This document shows positions 21,485 to 32,640 of a stretch of 64,000 nucleotides of DNA, piece after piece. The DNA is taken from the NCBI RefSeq assembly GCF_012489685.1, contig NC_080043.1, positions 67,883,920 to 67,947,919 of the forward strand, in the 5' to 3' direction. Within the stretch, counting starts at the first letter, position 1. Every line of letters begins with the position of its first letter. This DNA is from Lotus japonicus (taxonomy: Eukaryota; Streptophyta; Magnoliopsida; Fabales; Fabaceae). A program made the translations under genes and the position numbers. Below the pieces are notes generated by a model. It was not told the DNA's origin. It saw only the letters and a list, made by a program, of their open reading frames with translations, and did not search any database.

Positions 21485-21907
21485 TTATTCTTTTTTGAAG
21501 CAAAAATATATATTAATCAAGAACTTTAGGAACAAAGGTCAAAAGTGCATAGAGCGAGATGTGATTATTGCCATAAAAAACTAATTATCTAAAATTGAAT
21601 CATAACCAAAAAAGCCTGAAATAAAATGCCTAACAACACAACCGACCATGAATATTGAGCATAAGGGACGGAAACACAAGTAAATAGGTAGAAGATGAGA
21701 TTAGCTTGAACATCGCTCATAAATTTTTTATCCCACGTTCAAGTCATCCAATGTCTTTTAAAGTCCAGTTTACTTATTGTTTTTTAGCACCGTACTATTT
21801 TAGTCACCTACTAATGAGATTGTTGATAAATTGAATGAATATATGATGTCACTGTTTTCCAGAGAAAAGAAATTTTATCTGAATGCAGATAACATATGTA
21901 CCTCATA
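21485..21907. other. Spacer, nothing firm
   Basis: It starts with TTTTTTGAAGCAAAAATATA, which resembles the complement of a retroposon tail. No gene. Confidence 0.25.
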
Positions 21908-23470
21908 TCTATATATATATGTAAAGCTCACTTGAGTTTTTACATTAATTACATATTGTGGTTATCATTTAATGATTTTTTTAAATATTGCTACTTTTAT
22001 ATTTTTTATCAAGTAATTATTTATTATAATAGAGTAATTTTCCTAATTAAATACATATATGATAATAAATAAATTAAATATATTAAAAACAAATTAATAA
22101 AATTATAAGGTATATTTAAAATATTATGCATATCATATTTATTATAAAAAAATAAAAGAATAACTCAAATAAATTCATTTTTCAAAATAGTTTAATTTTG
22201 AAATTTTTGGTTGATAATAATTATAATTTATATTAAAAATATGTTTTTGGTAATAATATGTAATATGATTTCTACATAAATATGGACATATTGCACTAAC
22301 TTTCCCTGAGATTTATTATTGTTGCACTCACCTATAATAGGAAAAAAAAAGTAGTATACAATAAAGTGTTTAATGAACTTCCTAAATGCAATTATATTTG
22401 GTATACTTAAAATTTTTCTTAATTGATAAAAAATAAAAATTATTCTTAACCAACTTCCACTTATTTTTATCTTTATATTCAAAGTAGACGAGCTTATGAA
22501 GTTTTTTACCTAAGTCTTTACAATTTTTGTTAGTTTTTTAGCCACATGTATCATCTACTGAGGAAACCATGTTCTACTCGAGTGTGATTAAAGTCAAAGG
22601 TCTCCCATAGAGTACAGTTCTTAATGATCGAACCATAGGATTAAGAGTTAATTTTAACCACTATGATAGATATACATCAGATAGAACGATTTGTGTTTGT
22701 AAATTGCACTTATAAAGTTTTTTCAATTTTTTACTATCTTCAAAATTGTAAAAAGTTTATATTGAATAAGATAAATTATTATTTGTCATCGAATGATAGC
22801 TCAAGTGGCAAGAGCTAGAGGACATGTGGGTAGGGTAGGGGAGGTCAAAATATCAATCCATGAAAGGTGCAATATATCTTTCTGATGTACCAAAAAGATA
22901 AACTATTATCTTAATTCATTTATCAACTAATTAAATTACAAAATATAATTTCTTACAAACTGCATATTAACTAATTAAATGCTTATTAAACAATAAAGAA
23001 TATAATTTTTTATATGCATCACTAAAAATATTTTTCATAATTAAACTTTTTCTATACCATTGTTCCCATAAAAATTCAATTGCAAACATTGCTTTCAAGG
23101 TGAAAACATGCATAAAAGTAAGAGAGAAACATCATTTTGCACAAAACAGAAACTAAGTTATTCAACTCTAATTATATATTTCCCTCCTTTTACTTATTAT
23201 AAAGAGTGTACTATTATGAAAACATATGATCACAAAATGAATTGAAAATTAATTTTAGTAAGCAACATAAAATATTTTTTAATATACTAAAAAATTAGTT
23301 TACAATAAATATTTTATTAAACTTTATCAATGTAATTACATTTCATATATTTATCTTATTTTTAATTATCTACTTAACAATACATTTACTATATTATTAC
23401 ATATACGAAGATAAATTTAACATATAACTTAAAAAAAAAAAAACGTGCAACGCACGGGTTTAATTTCTAG
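21908..23470 (+). mobile_element. Non-autonomous Helitron
   Basis: The 5' end is A|TCTATATATATATG at 21908. The 3' end is CTAG|T at 23467-23470, preceded by a hairpin, CGTGC-AAC-GCACG, at 23444-23456. Helitrons transpose by rolling circle, insert between A and T and leave no TSD, which fits here. The 1563-bp body encodes nothing and carries a SINE at 22783-22895. A minus-strand relative spans 54800 down to 53834 and continues at 46739. Confidence 0.85.
22783..22895 (+). mobile_element. SINE inserted in the Helitron
   Basis: Box A TAGCTCAAGTGGCAAGAGCT and the ending GTGCAATATATCTTTC match the SINE at 14097-14222. The TSD AGATAAATTATTAT (22769-22782) matches AGATAAACTATTAT (22896-22909) with one mismatch. 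Box B is degraded, so it is the older copy. Confidence 0.8.
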
Positions 23471-23892
23471 TACCAATTATGACAAACTGTATTCTGATGG
23501 CACACCTGAGTTATTGCATACAATAAGCTCTTCATGTTTGCCTAATCAACAACTAAGGCTATAAGTTGGTTTTACAGTGATAGTTCTAAGAAATATTATC
23601 AATCAGTAGAAATGTGTAACAATATACGTCTGATAGTTACTCGAATGAGAAAACATGTACTGACATAAATGGTTATATCAGAATCATATGATGGACACAA
23701 AATTCTCATACCAAGATTATCATTAACCCCATAAGATATGATAATCTTTTTTAAGTTTCAAAGGTGACTTAATAAACAAATTTATGATTTCATATACAAA
23801 AGATTTAATTCTTTTAATCCATAGAATATCTTTTTTTTAAAAAAATTCAAAAAAATGAATATCCACGTGCATCGCACAGGTAAAAGTACTAG
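23471..23892 (+). mobile_element. Second Helitron 3' terminus
   Basis: It ends CTAG|T at 23889-23892 behind an imperfect hairpin, ACGTGC-ATC-GCACAGGT. It appears to be the tail of an older Helitron, into or beside which 21908-23470 is inserted. Its 5' end was not identified. Confidence 0.6.
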
Positions 23893-23978
23893 TATATATA
23901 TAAAGAGAGAGAAATGAGGTTTTCTTCCATAATATCATAAAAGTTGACCAACGTACTCCACAACAAAGACAAACAAAT

Positions 23979-24275
23979 TTGATCCTGTTGTTACTTTGTT
24001 GTCTTGCATTTTGTCAAAAACAACTGGTTGTCGAAGCAGATGTCGTAGCATCTAACTTTGTGAAGCTAGGACATTTGTCCTTTGCTGGGAACGTATTGTG
24101 GGCCCTTGAAGATCTTACGGAGATATGTTTTTATAAGTTACTTGAGGTTCAAGTAGCTGTACCAGAAGGGTTTTTTATTGTGAGTTGTTATTTGTTGAAA
24201 GAATCTTTGATAAAAGATTTGTTTCTATCTTTACTTGGGAAAAACGCAACAAGATCTTTGGAGATTCAGTTTTGA
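23979..24275 (+). other. 98-codon open frame, possibly a decayed kinase-like fragment
   Basis: The frame encodes a leucine-rich peptide starting MILLLLCCLAFC. LSFAGNVLWALEDLTE followed by AVPEG is faintly like the juxtamembrane segment of LRR receptor kinases, but the match is weak and no catalytic motif follows. It ends just before an LTR. I would not treat it as a gene without a search. Confidence 0.15.
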
Positions 24276-24284
24276 TTTGATGAT

Positions 24285-24845
24285 TGTTGCGTTCTGTTAC
24301 TTCAGCCCATGCTAACCCTAGTGCATATGCTGCCGCTGCCGAAGTATATAAAAGGATGAAGACCTAAAATAAGAAGACCACCGAAGCTAATTGTGAGAGA
24401 TAAGTGTTTTAGGATTGTTCATTATTCTTTGTCCTTGTTACTTGGGAACACACTTTGCTTCCTGATTCTATAAAGCAAAGTTGTGTTCTGTGTTGTTTTA
24501 TTCTTCAAACTTTGACCGTTGATTGTTTGTTACCAATCACTGTGGCAGTGATTGAGAGAAAGTGAGAGGGGCTCTCATACTTAGGTTGAGTTACTAAGTA
24601 GAAATACACTGGGTAGATTAGGAAGTGAACTATGAATTGTGGTGTTCATGAGTATCTATAATTCCTGAATCTTGAGATAGTGTTTTTCCTTTCTTTGGGT
24701 GCAAACCCTCTAGACGTAGGTGAAGTTTTTCAGTGAACTGGGTTAACAATTCTTGTGTCTTGTTTACTTGTGTTTCTAAGTTATTGCTATTACTGTTAGT
24801 CGATTGTCGAACATATTGTCCCAGCATCGCGTAGAACGTCTGTGC
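24285..24845 (+). repeat. Solo LTR-like repeat, plus orientation (copy of 10770-11319)
   Basis: It opens TGTTGCGTTCTGTTACTTCA and ends around CATCGCGTAGAACG. It is homologous end-to-end, in opposite orientation, to 10770-11319. A TATATAAAAGG promoter-like box is near 24343-24355. No internal region is present. Confidence 0.6.
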
Positions 24846-25784
24846 TAAGGGAACTTGGATTTCATATTCAATTAAAGCTAAATGTCATTTGTTGGTTAGA
24901 TCGCTACTAATGACTTATATATGTTTCTTTTCATGGACTTCAATTGTAATGGGTTTGAGAGCTGTGATTCGTGAATAAGTTGTCAATCAATAAGTACTTG
25001 AAGACCGGTAGGCAAGCTGGATTGATCTATTATGTACTAATTCCACCTCCGCGTGAAAATGATCCTTACTGGGTCTTAATAACTTTCTCTAACGAAGTTT
25101 TATCATCTAAGTGCCTGAAATGACCTATGTCTCATGAAAAACAAAAAAAAGTTATTTTAAGTACCTATTCAGTCACAACTAAGACAAGGTTGGATACCTC
25201 TTAAATAGTCTTATGCATGTTGAAGTATCACAAAGACTTAAGTTGTAAATATTAGTTGTTAATAATATATATATATTAGTTGTTTAACTTGAAGTAGACA
25301 CTTTGGGGGACTTCTTATTTGTAAATTTATGTGTTTGACTAACTAAATGTTTCAAAAAAGAAAAAATTAAAGGTTTTAGTTGATCGAGTTTTGATTTTAT
25401 ATCATTTTGGCTTAAGTAACACACATATGATTAAAACATTTTGTGGGATGAACACAAATTTTTGTAGATGGAAGGAAATCAAAAAGAACATCTTCACTAA
25501 CTTGATCTTATCAATAATGAACTTTTCATGTAGTCTATATACATTACAAAGATTGCATGATTTCATCTAACAAATCAAAACTATACAAGACGTTCATATT
25601 ATTATTCAAAATTTAATACCCTAAACTTCGTTCTTTTTATTGTCATCAAGACTTAAAATATTACTAAGTAAATATTTGCCTGCGCAACCGCGCCGGTTAC
25701 CATCTAGTTATCTAAGAATTTGACAGCTTTGTGCGGATTGACATGATATATCATTAGGCGCAAGAAAATACCAAAACAAGCGCC
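24846..25784. other. No gene seen
   Basis: AT-rich. CTAGT at about 25704-25708, behind an imperfect GCGCAACCGCGCC hairpin, could be another Helitron end, without a matching 5' end. Confidence 0.25.
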
Positions 25785-26050
25785 TGTTTTATTTTTTTCA
25801 GAATGGGAAGAAAATGGTTAAAATATCAACATTTCTACTTTGACTTATTATTTTTACCTTTCCCCCCATTTCAAGGTCAATTTTCTCTTCTCCTTTTAAG
25901 TTTAAGAATGCAAGATTGGTGACCAGTAATATAATTTGTCTTAAGACCTTTTTAGACATTGGCAGACTCTTTAGTTTTTCTCTTCTGGTATCAGATGAAA
26001 TCTGTATGTCATTTACATGTAGCGAAGAACTTTTGCTACAAATCACACTG
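25785..26050. repeat. Direct repeat, left copy (paired with 27510-27850)
   Basis: The copies share GGTTRAAATATCAACATT, AATTTTCTCTKCTCCTTTTA, GTTTAAGAATGCAAGA and TAATATAATTTGTCTT in the same order. The right copy carries an extra 45-bp block. Confidence 0.75.
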
Positions 26051-27238
26051 CGCTAAGTCCGTTTTATTATAGGGTAATACTATCCACCATGCCGTGAGCC
26101 TGAATTAACTATGGGTACTACAAAGCACACTGATGGTTACTTCATGACAGTACTTCTGCAGGATCAGATGGGTGGGCTTAAGTTCTTCATGAGAATCAGT
26201 GGGTTAGTAATCCTCCTGTGAATGGAGTACTTGTTATACACAGTTGAGATCTTTACAGGTAACTGCTTTAATAGTTTATGTTTTTTTTTTTTGATAAGCC
26301 TTTAATAGTTTATGTAATTTTTTTTCAAAGATAAATGGTCTTGAGATAGAATATAGATTAAATTTGTGTGTAAAAAGTGACCAAGATTATTGAGATATAA
26401 ACAATGGCATATTATATGCCACTGTGCCTATCTCCATTAATTTTAATTAGAGTAAATTACACTCCACTAACTTGAGGTTTCCTTATATGACACTAAACTC
26501 CAAACTTACTTAAATATTACACTCCACCCCACCCACTATTAATTACATGCAAATTTATTTATCAATTCATTTTACAAATATTTTCCTGTGAATTTTTCTT
26601 CAAATTTGAGTAAATGTTTTGCAAAACTATACCTGCAAGTAATCTCACAAATAATTAGTGTAATTCCATTTTTTCCTTCTATTTTTTTTAAGTCTTTCCT
26701 TCTTCTTATATTCTTTTAACATGATCCTTAAAAAAACTTTATGTGAAGCTACTTGTGATAAATAAGTTAAATAATTACGTTTTTCAATAAACAAATGCAT
26801 GATATTTACTTAACTTCTCATTTTAATGGTTTAGTAGTTGTAACTCATTTTCAAGGTGTCCGAATTATTAATTGCTTAGATTTTCAAGTTGGCAACTTGA
26901 ACAAATCCTCCCACCTTTAAATTAAAATTAGTCATTCAAATTCATTGAAACAAAGCAGAAACGTTTGAAAATAACACAATAAAATCGATTCAGAATAATA
27001 GCAATTTATAATTTTTAGTCTTCACAAAACTAGTGTAAAGCAAAACTTCAATTCTTAAAACACTTGAATTTTTTTTTTTAAAGATCATTTTAAGTAGGCC
27101 TCTGGTGTTCCATATGTTAACAGCCTTAGTTTTATTTGCTGATGCCAAGGGATGAGATCCCAAAGTTGATAGCCACTCTATGCTTGTGTCAGCCTCCAAT
27201 AGATGAAATGATTACAATCCATGTGAACAATGCTGCAA
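26051..27238. other. Non-coding, no gene seen
   Basis: AT-rich. About 27110-27160 resembles 28010-28060 (TTTGCTGATG), which extends the duplication of this region. Confidence 0.3.
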
Positions 27239-27475
27239 CTACGGATTTTTACAGTAGCAGCTAAAGAGCTGCTGATTTCAAGGAATTTCAGAATTCAGAG
27301 TAGCGTCAGTCCATATATACAAATCATGGACCTTCCCAAGTTATACACATCACGGATTTTTACAGTAGCAGCTAAAGTGCTGCTGATTTCAATGGAAAGG
27401 GATTTCAGAATTCAGGGCAGCGTCTGTCCATATATCCAAATCATGGACCTTTCCAATCTATCAAGCTCACTGAAT
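27239..27475 (+). repeat. Tandem duplication, two units of about 114 and 123 bp
   Basis: Both units run ACGGATTTTTACAGTAGCAG, then GCTGCTGATTTCAA, CAGAATTCAG and CAAATCATGGACCTT. The second starts near 27353 and has a few inserted bases. Both are open in the frame beginning RIFTVAAK, but no family was recognised. Confidence 0.75.
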
Positions 27476-27509
27476 AAGGTGCTATAAAATTCCAAATTAG
27501 GAGCCCATT

Positions 27510-27850
27510 ACATTTTTTCCAGACTGGGAAGAAAAATATAAAATGGTTGAAATATCAACATTCCTACTTTGAGTTATTGTTATTCCCTTCCCCTCAATTC
27601 AAGGTCAATTTTCTCTGCTCCTTTTAAGTTTAAGAATGCAAGACTGGTGCCACTTTATATGAATGTATAGTATCATTCCACAATCCACAACCCTGTAATA
27701 TAATTTGTCTTGGACTTTTTTAAACATAGAAAGATTCTTTAACTTCTCTCTTCTGGTATAATTAAGATGAAATCCATATATCATTTTACAGGTAGCAAAT
27801 AATTTACATAGGTGGGAGCATTGCATGGTAAAGAAATAAGGCTAAAACGC
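27510..27850. repeat. Direct repeat, right copy (paired with 25785-26050)
   Basis: See 25785-26050. The copies differ by substitutions and one insertion of about 45 bp, so the duplication is old. Confidence 0.75.
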
Positions 27851-28204
27851 ACTGCTTTTTTTTCCCTATAACTTCATGAGATGAAATGATTGGAAGTTTA
27901 ATAAAACTTGGTAAATGGATGCACAACCATAGAGTGCTCTTCTACGTTTTTATACTCTTTACACTTTTTGAGACTTCCATTATTTGTTTCAATGAGAGGA
28001 CCATACTTGTCTAACTTAGTAATTTGTGGTTTAGCATTTTGATTTGCTGATGTTGTTAAGGGGAATGAATGATCGACTAGTTCCCTAAGCAAGAAAGATA
28101 TGTGAGAGAGGGGATCCTTGAAAATTCACTGAGAGAGCTGTAAATTTGTGGAAATAAAATTGAATATGCACTAAATTGTGGAACTTGTTTTCATTTTTGT
28201 GTAG

Positions 28205-28273
28205 GGTTGCCTTGAAGATGATATTGAGGGTAGCCACAAGAAGAAAAAGGAAGGGAAATGCATCTTCTGCTGA
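28205..28273 (+). other. Candidate last exon ending in a prenylation-like motif
   Basis: The acceptor TTTTTGTGTAG at 28204 opens a 22-codon frame, GCLEDDIEGSHKKKKEGK then CIFC, before TGA at 28271-28273. A polybasic stretch followed by C-aliphatic-aromatic-C at the very end looks like a CaaX prenylation box, as in small GTPases and other membrane-targeted proteins. No upstream exon was found, so the family is unknown. Confidence 0.25.
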
Positions 28274-29460
28274 TATGGCTTAGGTAGTTGATTATAGATG
28301 TCTACAAGCTGCCACTATTTAGGTAGAAGAAAAAATAAATGTGTGTATAATGTACAGGCTATAATTCATTTGTAATACATTGTAGACCCTTCAAAATTGA
28401 GTTGAGGAGGCCGGGTAAGTCTCTTGATCTTTTATTGCTAATTTAGCTTAAAAGTAGTTGCTGTCTGCAAGTATGAGTTGGTGTCAATCATTGGTTGTGA
28501 GGCCTATGATCTTTGGGGAAAATTTGAAGTTATATGCTTTAGGGTTCAAATGTGTGTTTTTGGGCAAAAAGAAAGTGATAGCTTGCTCAAAGAAGATTTC
28601 AAATTTTTCTGAGAAGGAAAATAGTCTTCAAGTCCCAATTTTAGATGTTCTATGGTTGCTTGCTGATTGACAATTTTATTCTGCTATTTGTATGACCTTA
28701 ACGAACTGTTAGGCACTGAATTTGACTTGAGACTTCATTTGATCCTTCAAAATATATGAGCTATTCTAGTGTAAAAAAGTTGAGTAGCTATATTACCAAA
28801 ATCATGAGGAACATGTGAAAATATTATAATATGAAGAGCCATTTTGTATTTGTTATCAGTTGTATGTGCAACAATCTATTTGTACAATGTCTGGATTTTC
28901 GCTGTTAAGCTGATATGTAAGCTGTTATAGCTACTTAAATGATAAGCTTTTAATGCTTGAAGATCTTGAAGTTGTCCAAAATGGGGGGCTGAACATGCCT
29001 TGTTGTCTGCTAAGAGGAACAAGTTTAGTGGTTGTCTTATATTCTTAAGTCTTTTGGTTCATTTCCATCTACAAAATTATCAGGTGAATGGACAGTTGGA
29101 CTTGGACATACTGTTTCAATGAAATCTCTTCAGAACTACCCATGTTAGGAGTTATACACTACTCTCATGTTTGTTGTATATATGCTGCTATTTATGTAAT
29201 ATTTTTAAGAAGAATAAAAAAAAAATGAAGTTGAACGAGTCTTGTCAGAATTCTAATTCTAATTCTGCTTCTTGTACATATGTATAAGTGAAACAAAGTG
29301 AGGTAGTGAAAGATTTTGAGTTATAAATTTGAAAGAGTAGGAAGGAGAAATGGGAAAGGAAAAATGAGAGGAGAAAAATAGCTTCTTATACCACTCCGAC
29401 CCGAAGGTTCGCCGAGTCGTGGGCATTGTTTTCGTCGTCCGGGACTGGTACTCCAATGAA
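28274..29460. other. No gene seen
   Basis: AT-rich. The open frame at 28458-28670 has no recognisable content. Confidence 0.25.
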
Positions 29461-29464
29461 CATG

Positions 29465-29660
29465 CTAGATCAATGACTAAAAGTTAAAAATACAAGATTT
29501 AAGGCTAAAAATACAATAAAGAAACTAAGAATAACTAAAATGCAAATAATGATGCTAAAAACATAAAATGACACAACTAAGCCTAAACACACTAAATGAG
29601 ACTCGAAAAGATAAAAAGAAAGATAAAACATAATAAAAAGACCATATATTATCGGGTCAT
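29465..29660. repeat. A-rich end resembling the repeat element at 40680-40835
   Basis: The AAAATGACACAACTAAG-type A-rich text ending ATCGGGTCATCA parallels the end of copy 2 (ACCCGATAAAGT...GGGTCATCACC). It is a truncated remnant. Confidence 0.4.
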
Positions 29661-29731
29661 CATTATTTACCCAATATTTTTGTATTTTAAGAGAGTATTA
29701 ATGATATGTGAATTCAATTCTACAAGCGTGT

Positions 29732-29888
29732 GCGTCCTAAGACTTACAACTCCTCCATGTCCAGGATTCCCTCCCTGGCATGGAGGCTTTGCTCCTGGTC
29801 GACTCCTTAGGTATCATGGTAGTTAAGCAGTAGAGGTTTTTTTTTCTGTTTTTTTTGCTTTGGTTCTCTTTGTATTAAGCATAAAAAA
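29732..29888 (+). mobile_element. 5'-truncated LINE tail with 16-bp TSD
   Basis: Exact TSD AATTCTACAAGCGTGT at 29716-29731 and 29889-29904, ending in a poly(A) run. Only about 157 bp of 3' sequence remains. This is a typical abortive target-primed insertion. Confidence 0.85.
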
Positions 29889-29959
29889 AATTCTACAAGC
29901 GTGTTACTGTCCGTTACTCCTTAAAGAAGGACATTAAATCAGAGAGCAAGTGATTGATA

Positions 29960-30771
29960 GTGAAATACTTGTTTAATAGTTGACAAACTTATTTGAAAGA
30001 CAACTAATTAGGAGGTGTATGGAGTAAGTAATTTGGTGATTGCCATTGTTATGAATCTTGTTTCCAAATTAGCTTCCAGAGATGAGTTACTTATTCATTG
30101 TCCTTGAAGGAAACTCAAAATCAAAAAAGAGAAAGAGATGATGACACCTAGCTACCCATCTACCATCATTTCGCTCTGAGGTAACTAACCCAAAGATTCA
30201 CATCCCTAGTCTTCCATAAAGGGGAAGCACTTTATCACATACTGGACCTTTTCTTCAAAGTGCAATATACTAGTAAACATTCCTCTAATAAAATTGTAAT
30301 GATATATATATATATATATATATGATAATGAATATTACTATTTAATGTATTACACTTTGCTGGTGAAATACTTGTTTTCTAGTTGACAAAATTATTTGAA
30401 AGACAACTAATTAGGCGGTGTATGGAATAAGTAATTTGGTGATTGCCATTGTCATGAATCTTGTTTCCAAATTAGCTTGCAGAGATGAGTTACTTATTCA
30501 TTGTCCTTGAAAGAAACTTAAAATCAAAAAGAGAAATAGAGATGACACCTAGTTACCCATCTACCATCATATTCGCTCTGAGGTAAGCACTAACCCAAGG
30601 TTTCACACATTCCCAGTCTTCCATAAAGGGGAAGCACTTTATGACATACTTGACCTTTTCTTCAAAGTGCAAAATATACTAGTAAACATTCATCTAATAA
30701 AATTGCAATGATATATATATATATATATATATGATAATGAATATTACTATCTAATTTATTACACTTTGGTG
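29960..30771. repeat. Tandem duplication of a ~404-bp unit
   Basis: Unit 1 (29960-30363) and unit 2 (30364-30771) both start GTGAAATACTTGTTT, contain a (TA)n run (about 30301-30322 and 30712-30733) and end TTACACTTTG. Differences are few. No coding content. Confidence 0.85.
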
Positions 30772-31059
30772 GTATAGCAAAACTATTCGGCTGTAGACAT
30801 CACCTAGTTTCTTTTATAGTTATGTGTTCTCAGTGGAGTTCTTCAATGCTCTGATGTGAAAAATAAATATTTGCTTATGCAGTATCTAATATTATTTTCC
30901 TCACTTGTGCCTTTTATTTCATTACTCCATTAATTTACTAGATGGGACATTTTCTAGACATTGATCAAAACATGATCAGGTGGGGTTTGTGGTTCTATTC
31001 AATATATTTTATATGACTTATCTTATAAAAAAAAAAGTGGGGTTTGTGGTTCACACTGA

Positions 31060-31102
<43 letters not shown>

Positions 31103-31109
31103 TGAATCA
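30772..31109. other. Spacer with (TA)n microsatellite
   Basis: The TA run is at about 31069-31100, preceded by GTGTGTGTGT. No gene. Confidence 0.6.
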
Positions 31110-31149
31110 GTCTTGAGAAAAATGCTATCAGTTTAAGACACTCATTTGC

Positions 31150-31255
31150 ACATACACTCTTAGGCTAGTAATCAAGAGTCTTATAATTGAAGTTCAGACC
31201 ATTGCATCCATTCTTGCTCTTAGAAAAATGACAGTGCATTCAGCTATTGTGGACC
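31150..31255 (+). repeat. Duplicated 5' end of the aspartyl protease gene
   Basis: The text around TCTTATAATTGAAGTTCAGA, CCATTGCATCC and CTTGCTCTTAGAAAAATGAC matches the leader and start codon of the protease at about 31690-31800. Similarity stops about ten codons in. It is a stray promoter and leader duplicate 540 bp upstream. Confidence 0.6.
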
Positions 31256-31781
31256 ACCTGACCTAAACCTAATCGAGTCCAAATTGCACTTAAAGTTCCA
31301 AACATTAAAAGAAAAGATTCCCTGAAAAATGGAAATGGACCCGTGAACCCTTGAAGTTGAAGCACCTCTTAACTATGCTTATCATTTCTTTCATTTTGAT
31401 ATACATTCTCATTTCCCACAAATTTAATGCATTTTCACTCAGCATAATCCTTAACTAAATAACAAAATTCCTAATTCCTAATTCCTACCGTGTTTAGTGT
31501 CAAATGTGTTGTAATATTCATGACCACAAATGAATTGCTCTAAGTGAGAACATGAAGCTTCTTTCCAAACTTGCAGAGATGAGCTTCTTTCCAATTTTTA
31601 GATGTTAGGAAACCGTGCTGTGCCATTCAAACCCACACACATTCACATTCACAAATAATCACATTTACCACACATATTTTCACACACACTCTTGGTCAGT
31701 AGTCTTATAAATTGCCACCGAGAATAGAACTATTGCTTACACGTTTGAAGTTCAAAGCAGTGCATCCTTGCTCTTGCAAAA

Positions 31782-32285
31782 ATGACTGCTCATTCAGTTC
31801 TTGCCATTCTTTGGCTTTGCCTCTTTTGCTTCACCCCTCTCACCAAATCTCTAAACAATGACTTCAGTGTGGAACTCATCCACCATGACTCTCCAAAATC
31901 TCCAATCCACAATCCCTCACAAACCAAATTCCAAAGAGTTGCAAGAGCTGTGCGTGGTTCCATCAATCGTGCCAACCATTTGAACAAAGCAGTTGTCCAA
32001 ACAAACACAGCCGAACCAACTATAACCTCAGCCACTGATACAGGCGGGTATTTCATGAGTTTTGCTGTTGGAACCCCACCTTTTAAGGTCATTGGTGTAC
32101 TTGATACAGGGAGTAATCCTGTTTGGTTGCAATGCAAACCTTGCAAGGTTTGTTACAACCAACACTCTCCAATTTTTTATCCATCAGAATCCAAGACATA
32201 TAGAACCATTCCTTGCTCTTCTTTTAAATGTCAATCTTCTAAGCCCTGTTCTAATAAAACTAAGCAAACTTGTGAATACACTATT
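31782..32285 (+). pseudogene. CDR1-like aspartyl protease, N-terminal part (copy 1)
   Basis: The ATG at 31782 opens a signal peptide (MTAHSVLAILWLCLFC), the FSVELIHHDSPKSP segment typical of plant CDR1-type pepsin-like proteases, and the first active-site motif LDTGSN followed by VWLQCKPC. CDR1-type proteases are secreted and implicated in defence. After about residue 168 the frame leaves the family and stops at 32310-32312, because the centre of the gene (flap region and second DSGT site) is missing. An inverted copy of 31990-32285 follows. A leucine normally between N and V in SNLVWLQC is proline here, while the inverted copy keeps leucine. A TATA-like TTATAAATT lies near 31705. The gene is dead as a protease. 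Confidence 0.85.
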
Positions 32286-32603
32286 GCCTATGTTCTAAAA
32301 CTAAGCAAATAGTGTATTCACAAGTTTGCTTAGTTTTACTAGAACAGGGCTTAGAAGATTGACATTTAGAAGAAGAGCAAGGAATGGTTCTATATGTCTT
32401 GGATTTTGATGGATCAAAAATTGAAGAGTGTTGGTTGTAACAAACCTTGCAAGGTTTGCATTGCAACCAAACAAGATTACTACCTGTATCAAGTACACCA
32501 ATGACCTTAAAAGGTGGGGTTCCAACAGCAAAACTCATGAAATACCCGCCTGTATCAGTGGCTGAGGTTATAGTTGGTTCGGCAGTGTTTGTTTGGACAA
32601 CTG
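31990..32603. repeat. Large foldback: 296-bp inverted arms of the protease gene with a 22-bp spacer
   Basis: 31990-32285 and 32308-32603 are reverse complements with no net indel and only a handful of mismatches. The minus strand of the right arm reads the same protease segment (GGYFMSFAVGTPPF, LDTGSNLVWLQCKPC). Transcription through it would give a near-perfect ~300-bp hairpin. Confidence 0.92.
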
Positions 32604-32640
32604 TTTTTGAATAGTGTATTTTCCTTTTGAATAAATCTAG

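Noticed and set aside
23979..24275. Receptor-kinase fragment
   Set aside because: Only a vague resemblance in a 20-residue stretch; no kinase motif follows. Kept as an unassigned frame.
25680..25710. A possible Helitron 3' end (GCGCAACCGCGCC hairpin and CTAGT)
   Set aside because: The stem is imperfect and no matching 5' TC head was found, so it is noted only as a weak possibility.
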